Below are positions 58,477-64,000 of a stretch of DNA of 64,000 nt, one piece after another. The first letter of the stretch is position 1. Every line of letters starts with the position of its first letter. The DNA comes from a bacterium (lineage in GTDB: Bacteria; Bdellovibrionota_C; UBA2361; RFPC01): the NCBI GenBank assembly GCA_030431715.1, contig JAUIIO010000016.1:1-64000 (forward strand), written 5' to 3'. Under the pieces are notes generated by a model, which saw nothing but the letters and a program-made list of their open reading frames with translations, did no database searches and was not told where the DNA came from. The position numbers and the translations under genes were made by a program.

Positions 58477-58886
58477 TAGAGGAGTGGCTCAGCAGCCTTA
58501 AGGACATCAATATAACTCACGATACCAACAAGCCGCCCCTCATGAGAATCAACTACTGGAAGCGCGCCAATCTTATTGTCAATCATAAGACGAATGACTT
58601 CAGGAACATCAGATTCTACATCAACGGATAAAACCCCGCCCTGCATAATCTTGCTGACCTTCTCTTTGAGGCGAACGTGCAAATCCTCTAGATCGATGAG
58701 TTCCTCACTCTCAGGCGCAGAATATAGACCAATATCCCTATCACTAAGCATACCGACAAGCTCTCCATCTTGAAGCACAGGGAGATGACGGACATCAAGT
58801 TCAAGCATCTTACCCAACGCGCTGTGAACTGAGCTATCCACTTCAACATATTCTGGATTCGGGGTCATAATATCTTTAACGTTCAT
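58476..58886 (-). CDS. CBS-domain pair protein
   Basis: The 136-residue protein consists of two CBS repeats (about residues 1-62 and 70-134; MTPNPEYVEVDSSVHSALGKML and MQGGVLSVDVESDVPEVIRLM). Such pairs bind adenine nucleotides and report energy state. No enzyme domain is attached. It leads a three-gene run with the haemoglobin and the 85-residue protein. Confidence 0.92.
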   Translation of the reverse strand: MNVKDIMTPNPEYVEVDSSVHSALGKMLELDVRHLPVLQDGELVGMLSDRDIGLYSAPESEELIDLEDLHVRLKEKVSKIMQGGVLSVDVESDVPEVIRLMIDNKIGALPVVDSHEGRLVGIVSYIDVLKAAEPLL

Positions 58887-58988
58887 TTCTCCTCCGATAG
58901 GGTCATTCTCTTAGAACATACCGCATTATGTAGGACAATGGAATAGATCGTTAGCCCCTCAGACTGCGTAAGACGCTTCGCAAAGTCC

Positions 58989-59915
58989 CTAATCGGTGAT
59001 AGAGAGATATACTTTCTCAAGGGTCTGGCGAGCTGTTACTTCGAGTATGGAGACCTTCCTGTCAAGTAGCCACGGCAAAACTTCTTCATTGACGCTAGCA
59101 ACACTTCCTGAATCTGATCGATAGGTCAGTTCAAGTACACCCTCAGCCGCGTGGTAAAGCTCATACTGTGGGAACGCCCTCTTCAACTCGTCAAGTAATC
59201 GCCCATCAAACGCTACAAGCTTGTAGACGATACAGCTCGCAGTCTCAAGAATCTCTGATGCAGCTCCCTGCCTTACAAGAGCCCCCTCATTGATAATACA
59301 GAAGTAATCACAAATCTCCTCTAACTCAGCCAGCTCGTGTGAACTCACAAGAAAGGTAGTTCGATCTTTTAATGAAACTATAAGTTCCTTAATACCTTTT
59401 TTCATTCTGGGATCGAGCCCTGCAAGCGGTTCATCAAGCAATACCAGCGCAGGATCACCAATTAACGCTTGAGCTATTCCCAGACGAACTCTCATTCCAC
59501 GAGAAAGCTCGTGAGGCTTCGCGCGATATTTCTCCTCTAATCCAACCGCGGCAAGCACGTGCCGAGCCTCCCGTTGAGCATGACTTCCCGTAAAACCTGC
59601 TAGCTTTGCAAAAAGCGTAAGTTGCGAACCTACAGTACGGTTCTCAAAAAAAAGCATATCCTGCGGCAAAATCCCTACCTGCTCCCCACTCTGTAAATAC
59701 TCACGTAAAGCCACCCCATCAAGAAGCACACTCCCCTTTTGGGGCTTAAGAAATCCTCCAATAATAGAGAACGTTGTCGTTTTCCCGGCACCATTTGCTC
59801 CGACAAAACCACAGACAACCCCTCGCGGCACCTCAAAAGAGAGCCCGTTCAGTGCTCTCACCGCACCAAAAGATCTCGTTAACCCCTCAATCTTCAAAAG
59901 AGCATCCGTCATCAA
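58989..59915 (-). CDS. ABC transporter ATP-binding protein
   Basis: The ATPase has Walker A GANGAGKTT, Q-loop LPQDM, signature LSRGMRVRLGIAQAL, Walker B LVLLDEPLAGLDP and the switch His (VSSHELAELEE). The last 80 residues form a C-terminal domain as in CcmA/NatA-type exporters. The substrate is unknown. It overlaps the permease gene by 4 nt. Confidence 0.94.
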   Translation of the reverse strand: MMTDALLKIEGLTRSFGAVRALNGLSFEVPRGVVCGFVGANGAGKTTTFSIIGGFLKPQKGSVLLDGVALREYLQSGEQVGILPQDMLFFENRTVGSQLTLFAKLAGFTGSHAQREARHVLAAVGLEEKYRAKPHELSRGMRVRLGIAQALIGDPALVLLDEPLAGLDPRMKKGIKELIVSLKDRTTFLVSSHELAELEEICDYFCIINEGALVRQGAASEILETASCIVYKLVAFDGRLLDELKRAFPQYELYHAAEGVLELTYRSDSGSVASVNEEVLPWLLDRKVSILEVTARQTLEKVYLSITD

Positions 59916-60757
59916 ATCTCACTCCGTCGAAAGAGAGCATACCCTAGGGCCATAAAGGCAAGAGCCCAGCCCATGGTATGAAGAATAGACACCCAGAGAA
60001 AGTCGCCGAACGGAAAAATGATCCCTACAAAGTGAGAAAATCGTAGCGGAAAGTCGCCCCAAAAAATCATCAGAAGGAGAACAAGAAACCAAAATAAATG
60101 GACAAGCAAGAGAGACGAGAGTGTGCCACGCGTAAGAGCCGACACAAATTCCGTCACGGAAACTACAAACACCGCATAAGGCACAAACATCAACAGGCAG
60201 AGTAAAAACGGTTTTACAAGCTCAACGCTTACCACTTGCTCAGAGGTCATAAGCAGCCCGCCCGCAAGGAGCGCTAGCGAGACGGCATGAAGCACAAAAT
60301 AGAGAAGGAAATGTGCTAAAAACTTCGAACAATAATACCGCCACCTCGTTGTTTTCAGGAAGAGAAAACGAAGTGTCCCTCTAGAGCGGTCCGTATTAAT
60401 CATGTCACATGAAACAAGGGCCACAAAGGTGGGGAGCCAAAAGATCATATAGAACTGAAAAAGTGGAAAGAGGAGAGGCCACTCTTCAATATGATCTAGT
60501 ACGATAGTGTAATCTTGCAGATGTAACCGCTGGAGTATTTCGCGAAGAGCACGACCCGAGTTATCATGCTTTTGCAGCACATCACCAACGGCCGTATCAA
60601 AATGTATAAGGCCATAAGCTGCCAGCGAGAGAGAAGCCAAGTAGAGGGCTATTGAAATAAGTGCCCGTGGACGCAAAAGAAGATCACGTATCTCCTCAAG
60701 GAGGAGTATCCACGTATGACGCAGCCAAGTGGTAAAAATAGGTGCTAGTTTAGGCAC
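59912..60757 (-). CDS. ABC-2 type transporter permease
   Basis: The 281-residue protein has six predicted membrane helices and the ABC-2 layout, with a long first loop (periplasmic, about residues 60-98) and the DRSRGTLRFLFLKTTRW segment that contacts the ATPase. It forms a transporter with the ATPase gene that overlaps it and probably exports a hydrophobic compound or takes part in envelope maintenance. It overlaps the apaG stop by one base. Confidence 0.88.
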   Translation of the reverse strand: MPKLAPIFTTWLRHTWILLLEEIRDLLLRPRALISIALYLASLSLAAYGLIHFDTAVGDVLQKHDNSGRALREILQRLHLQDYTIVLDHIEEWPLLFPLFQFYMIFWLPTFVALVSCDMINTDRSRGTLRFLFLKTTRWRYYCSKFLAHFLLYFVLHAVSLALLAGGLLMTSEQVVSVELVKPFLLCLLMFVPYAVFVVSVTEFVSALTRGTLSSLLLVHLFWFLVLLLMIFWGDFPLRFSHFVGIIFPFGDFLWVSILHTMGWALAFMALGYALFRRSEI

Positions 60758-61176
60758 TAGTGAATAATCGTGGGGTAGTGTAACTCAAACTTCGGAATAG
60801 TTACGTCAAAATACGTTCCGACTTGCGTGCGAAAAGTGTAGCTCCCCTCCATTGAACCAGAATCATCCTGAATAGTAACCGAAGCCGTGTATTCATATGC
60901 CTCTCCCGGATGAATTGATGGCTGTTCCCCTTGCACACCAGGGCCGATAACCTCTGCGATATTTGTACCACCAGAAGAAATGAGCCAATGCCTTTCCAGA
61001 AGTTGAACGTCACTTAAGCCAATATTTTCTATGGTAACGGTGTAAAGAAAACAATAAATCCGCTCTTCAGGGAAAGAGCTCTGGCGAGCATGCTCAGGGA
61101 TAACAGTCACGCGAATCCCTTCCGTCTCTCTGGAGTAGGCTTCTTCAGTACATACCAGCTGCGGACTTACTTTCAT
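60757..61176 (-). CDS. apaG: ApaG family protein
   Basis: ApaG is a small immunoglobulin-like domain protein linked to magnesium or cobalt resistance in enterobacteria. The 139 residues show the family pattern: RVTVIP near the start, FLYTVTIENIG, LLERHWLIS, then GPGVQGEQPSIHPGEAYEYTASV and GSYTF. No signal peptide is present. It is the first gene of the unit that continues with the ABC transporter, which may be its functional partner. Confidence 0.9.
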   Translation of the reverse strand: MKVSPQLVCTEEAYSRETEGIRVTVIPEHARQSSFPEERIYCFLYTVTIENIGLSDVQLLERHWLISSGGTNIAEVIGPGVQGEQPSIHPGEAYEYTASVTIQDDSGSMEGSYTFRTQVGTYFDVTIPKFELHYPTIIH

Positions 61177-61314
61177 GAACTTAAAGTTAGCAAGGAAAAC
61201 ACATTCTCGCTAGATGCAAAATCACGCTAGAACTTCCGGGATAACGAGTGTTTAGATTCAAACAAAGACCGCAAAGCAATGATCCGATCTTTATAAGCTG
61301 CTAGAAATACAGCA

Positions 61315-62358
61315 CTACTTGACGGTCTCTTTCGGGCTGTGCCCCATAAGTACGGCAAGCCACCGAAACTCCTCACTGTGCTCTAATAGAATCTTAACGA
61401 CCATTGAGAGAGGCACCGAGAGTAGCATACCAACTGGTCCCCATATCCACCCCCAGACTACCAGTGAGAGGAATACGACAAGGGGCGAGAGTCCGAGCCT
61501 TCTGCCCATAAATATCGGTTCCAGAAAGTTACTCACTCCAACGTTTATTATGAGATATCCAATTGCTACGGTAAGAGCGATGGGCAAACCAAATTGCGTC
61601 AATGCAAGTATCACCGCAGGAACAGCCGCAATAAATGAGCCAATAAATGGAACATAATTTAACAGGAAGGCAGTGAATCCCCAGAGCAACCAGAATTCGA
61701 TACCCATTGTAAAATCAAAAATAGAAACAAACAGGCCTGTAAGGATACAGGTAAAGGTTTTAATACCCAGATACTTTTGAATATCAACGGCAATACCCTT
61801 AATTCGTTCGCCATCAAAAGCTTCCCCCATAGCATACTTAAGTTTTTGCTCAAAATCAGCTGTTTCAAAAAGCATAAAAACCATAATGATAAATATGAGC
61901 AGAGTGCTTGAGAGGGTACTTACCAATCCTCGCAAGGTCGATCCAATGAGCTCCATAAAAGACTCTGGACGCAGTGTCTCAATAAAGCTTGCGGAAGTAA
62001 CCTCTACCCCTTTGGACTGTAGCCAAGCAAACATCTCCTGCTGCAGCTCATCAAACCGAACACTATACTGCGGCAACGACTTCGTAAATTCATTCACTGT
62101 TCCCGCAAGCAACGTTCCCACGCCGATCAGTATGGATATCATTACGAGCGCTACAAATAACACAGCTATAATCTTAGGGACGCGCCACGTCTTAAGAACT
62201 CGAACAGGCGCTGAGCCAAGAATTGCTAGAAACAGAGCCAGTACAAATGGTACGAGAATAGATTGAGCTACCTTTAGGCCTCCGATGATAATCATCAAAC
62301 AGGCCATTGAAATAAGAAGCTTCAATCCAGGATATCGCGCTGTTACGGGTGCATTCAT
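61315..62358 (-). CDS. AI-2E family transporter
   Basis: The 347-residue membrane protein has the N-terminal pair of helices, the long amphipathic coil (about residues 80-150) and the later helices with LLWGFTAFLLNYVPFIGSFIAAVPAV, plus LVVFLSLVVWGWIWGPVGMLLSVPL. These are the signatures of the AI-2E (YdiK/PerM) family of predicted permeases, of which some act as Na+/H+ antiporters. ATG 62358 sits just after AGGAGG; TTG 62370 is within that site. It follows the SGNH gene by 17 nt. Confidence 0.9.
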   Translation of the reverse strand: MNAPVTARYPGLKLLISMACLMIIIGGLKVAQSILVPFVLALFLAILGSAPVRVLKTWRVPKIIAVLFVALVMISILIGVGTLLAGTVNEFTKSLPQYSVRFDELQQEMFAWLQSKGVEVTSASFIETLRPESFMELIGSTLRGLVSTLSSTLLIFIIMVFMLFETADFEQKLKYAMGEAFDGERIKGIAVDIQKYLGIKTFTCILTGLFVSIFDFTMGIEFWLLWGFTAFLLNYVPFIGSFIAAVPAVILALTQFGLPIALTVAIGYLIINVGVSNFLEPIFMGRRLGLSPLVVFLSLVVWGWIWGPVGMLLSVPLSMVVKILLEHSEEFRWLAVLMGHSPKETVK

Positions 62359-62375
62359 ACTCCTCCTCAAGGCTC

Positions 62376-63329
62376 TCAGTCGCCCTCTTCCTCCTCACTC
62401 ACAGGATCCTCTGGATCACTCGGATCAGAACCATTTTCCAGCTCCTCATTGTCCGGATAACCGTCTCCATCCGTGTCGGAAAGTGTTGGATCGGTCTCAT
62501 ACTCAAAGACCTCGTCCCCATCTCCTATCGTATCAGAATCTGTATCTGCGAGTTCTGGACTCGTCTCGAAAAGTAGCTCTTCAACCTCATCATATAATCC
62601 ATCCTGATCTAAGTCGTGACGCGTACGAAGTGCATTCTTCTGTACCGTCTTCTTGTATGTCCGCTTCACGACTTTGGCCATCTGTTGATATCCTTTTGCA
62701 TTAGGATGCAAATTGTCTTCCCCGATAATATTCTGAGGAAGCCTATCAAAAAACACTTTGAGGTTCAGCTTACGACGTTGCTTTCGTATGAGCTTATTTA
62801 CTGAATTTATGAATGGTTGCTGATAGTCTCTTCTCACAGGTGGTAGAGTAGATACAACAACCAGAGGAGCCACGTTCCACTTCTCCGCAAGCTTAGTTTC
62901 GAGATAATCTTTGAGCCTTCGTATATTTCGCGGAGTTAATCCAATGGCGGTGTCTCTATTTCGATAATCCCAATAATCATTTGTACCGACCTCAATAAAA
63001 AGATAATCAAGGTTCTTCGTCTTCCGTGTGGTTCTCTTTCCACGATCAATATTTCGTTTGTAATCCCGAAGGAGCTGCCTTGCAGAAGCGCCAGGTACAC
63101 CGATATTCTCAACTATGACATTAAGCTTATTCTCAAGCCTACCGGGATATCCACCTAGCTCTCGCTCATCACCTACCCCCTTCACAATACTATCACCAGT
63201 AATAGCAATTCGAATCTGCCCATCGCAGTTGTAATCAACATATCCATCAATTGTTGGGCAGGCCAAAAGGAGTGACGAAGGGAAGGCACACGCGAGGATA
63301 GAAAGAATAAGCTTTTTTCTAATCGTCAT
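62376..63329 (-). CDS. Secreted SGNH hydrolase with calcium-binding type 3 repeats
   Basis: The 317-residue protein has a signal peptide (KLILSILACAFPSSLLLA), then a GDSL/SGNH esterase domain with block I ITGDSIVKGVG, block III EVGTNDYWD and block V DNLHPNAKGY. The last 85 residues are thrombospondin type 3-like calcium repeats rich in DxDxDG (DLDQDGLYDEVEELL, DTDSDTIGDGDEV, DTDGDGYPDNEEL). It is probably a secreted or surface esterase stabilised by calcium. Confidence 0.88.
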   Translation of the reverse strand: MTIRKKLILSILACAFPSSLLLACPTIDGYVDYNCDGQIRIAITGDSIVKGVGDERELGGYPGRLENKLNVIVENIGVPGASARQLLRDYKRNIDRGKRTTRKTKNLDYLFIEVGTNDYWDYRNRDTAIGLTPRNIRRLKDYLETKLAEKWNVAPLVVVSTLPPVRRDYQQPFINSVNKLIRKQRRKLNLKVFFDRLPQNIIGEDNLHPNAKGYQQMAKVVKRTYKKTVQKNALRTRHDLDQDGLYDEVEELLFETSPELADTDSDTIGDGDEVFEYETDPTLSDTDGDGYPDNEELENGSDPSDPEDPVSEEEEGD

Positions 63330-63499
63330 CTTGTTTCCAATAATCTATTGCTACGTATTTGATGCTCCGAAAGGCAGAGGAAGTCCACAATGGGCATCGC
63401 CTCTCATAACATTCTATTATGTTTACCTTATTTCACGCCAAACTCAAACTACGCTCAAAGATGCTACCACCAAATTCGTCCATTTTCTGTGCTAGCTCC

Positions 63500-64000
63500 T
63501 CAATTATTCTTCATTCGTAGTGTATCTAAATTCTCAACTATCAATTTGTGCATATTTGCCTTTGCTCCAAAAGGATCTTCACGAGATGAAATCTGGGCTG
63601 CTTTCTTAAAGAGGGATTTGGCTTCTTTTTTCCCTGCACTCTTTGACTCATTTAATAATAGCAACGCTATAGCTTTATTTGCAAAAAGAGCAGCTCTTAA
63701 GTGTGGATTGTCCCCTGGTTGAAGGTGGCTTGCGCCTTGTGAATATGCTTCTAGAGCGCACAGTAGCTCGGCTCTTTCGGTGCGACCTCGTTGCAGATAG
63801 TTTTCAAGATGCGAGTTCCCGAGTCTCCAGTTGGGATATGCCAGATGAGCAAACGTTGTCCAACGCCCTCTATAGAGCGCCGCTGATCTCAAATAAGAAT
63901 CTCCAACGAGAGGATCCTCTTGCTCTGCCATCAAAAGCAACGAGGTAAACTCGGCAGCCGGATATGCCTCTTTAAACGGAATGCCAATCGCCGGAACATA
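63500..64000 (-). CDS. TPR-like hypothetical protein, 5' end cut by window edge
   Basis: The frame is open to the right edge, so the start lies beyond the window; 166 residues are seen. The C-terminal part is helical and Ala/Leu-rich, with spacing like tetratricopeptide repeats (AALYRGRWTTFAHLAYPNW; RAALFANKAIALLLLNESK). A TTG at 63940 is not needed. No signal is visible. The 170-bp gap to the SGNH gene shows nothing special. Confidence 0.65.
   Translation of the reverse strand, partial: YVPAIGIPFKEAYPAAEFTSLLLMAEQEDPLVGDSYLRSAALYRGRWTTFAHLAYPNWRLGNSHLENYLQRGRTERAELLCALEAYSQGASHLQPGDNPHLRAALFANKAIALLLLNESKSAGKKEAKSLFKKAAQISSREDPFGAKANMHKLIVENLDTLRMKNN

Overview
This window looks like a contiguous piece of chromosome from a Gram-negative bacterium. 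It carries lipoprotein N-acyltransferase (lnt), an LpxL-type lipid acyltransferase, an OmpA-family lipoprotein, complex I subunit NuoA and several Lol-type lipoproteins. GC content is in the mid-40s percent by eye. An ArsR-methyltransferase fusion next to ahcY, an ECF sigma factor with anti-sigma genes, an FHA plus Ser/Thr kinase operon, and many palindromic intergenic repeats suggest a deltaproteobacterial-type lineage in the broad sense. No marker here fixes the phylum, so that is only a guess. No prophage, insertion sequence or CRISPR array was seen.

Layout. 1-5.2 kb: a truncated unknown gene, an RNase II/R-like exonuclease, and a repeat-dense spacer. 5.2-11.9 kb (minus strand): zinc-finger anti-sigma, glycosyltransferase, polA, ECF sigma, anti-sigma, secreted protein. 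12.4-13.3 kb: a PhoB-type response regulator. 13.5-20.9 kb: rplU-rpmA-obgE, rsfS, a TPR protein, gpmI, ribH, comF, mazG. 21.6-23.0 kb: nuoA without its partners, a membrane protein and tRNA-Arg. 23.3-27.1 kb: FHA protein, Ser/Thr kinase and two secreted proteins in one operon. 27.1-35.3 kb: a CysH-like reductase, a pseudouridine synthase, and a branched-chain 2-oxo acid dehydrogenase set (E3, lipB, fused E1, E2). 35.4-41.9 kb: rsmD-like, DciA-like, ftsB-like, eno, icd, an unknown, a thioredoxin-fold protein. 42.2-48.9 kb: lnt, OmpA lipoprotein, thiolase, an unknown, LpxL-like, SGNH protein, sodC. 48.9-54.6 kb: the reverse transcriptase cassette. 54.6-57.6 kb: a Cys-rich secreted protein, a SahR-like regulator and ahcY. 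57.8-64 kb (minus strand): small protein, truncated haemoglobin, CBS protein, ABC transporter, apaG, AI-2E family permease, an SGNH/calcium-repeat protein and a truncated TPR-like gene.

The most unusual locus is 48932-54577 on the minus strand. A reverse transcriptase (RT) with intact catalytic aspartates (D161, YGDD at 255-258) is translationally coupled (ATGA overlap) to a 12-TM flippase-like protein with a soluble C-terminal domain. A 530-residue lipoprotein follows 2 nt later. Upstream of the RT is about 600 nt with several hairpins, two interlocked inverted repeats in a pseudoknot-like order, and one possible small ORF. The RT has threonine at the position expected to hold the aromatic steric gate. 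I do not know a retron, DGR, Abi or DRT system with this gene set, so this is my main candidate for an undescribed system.

A second theme is intergenic repeats. They include a roughly 180-nt element present twice in opposite orientation (12181-12360 and 55081-55260), a family of hairpins whose arms are built from six-base units, and several other palindromic families. Several genes also have a -10-like hexamer only 7-9 nt upstream of the ATG and no Shine-Dalgarno sequence, which suggests leaderless transcripts.
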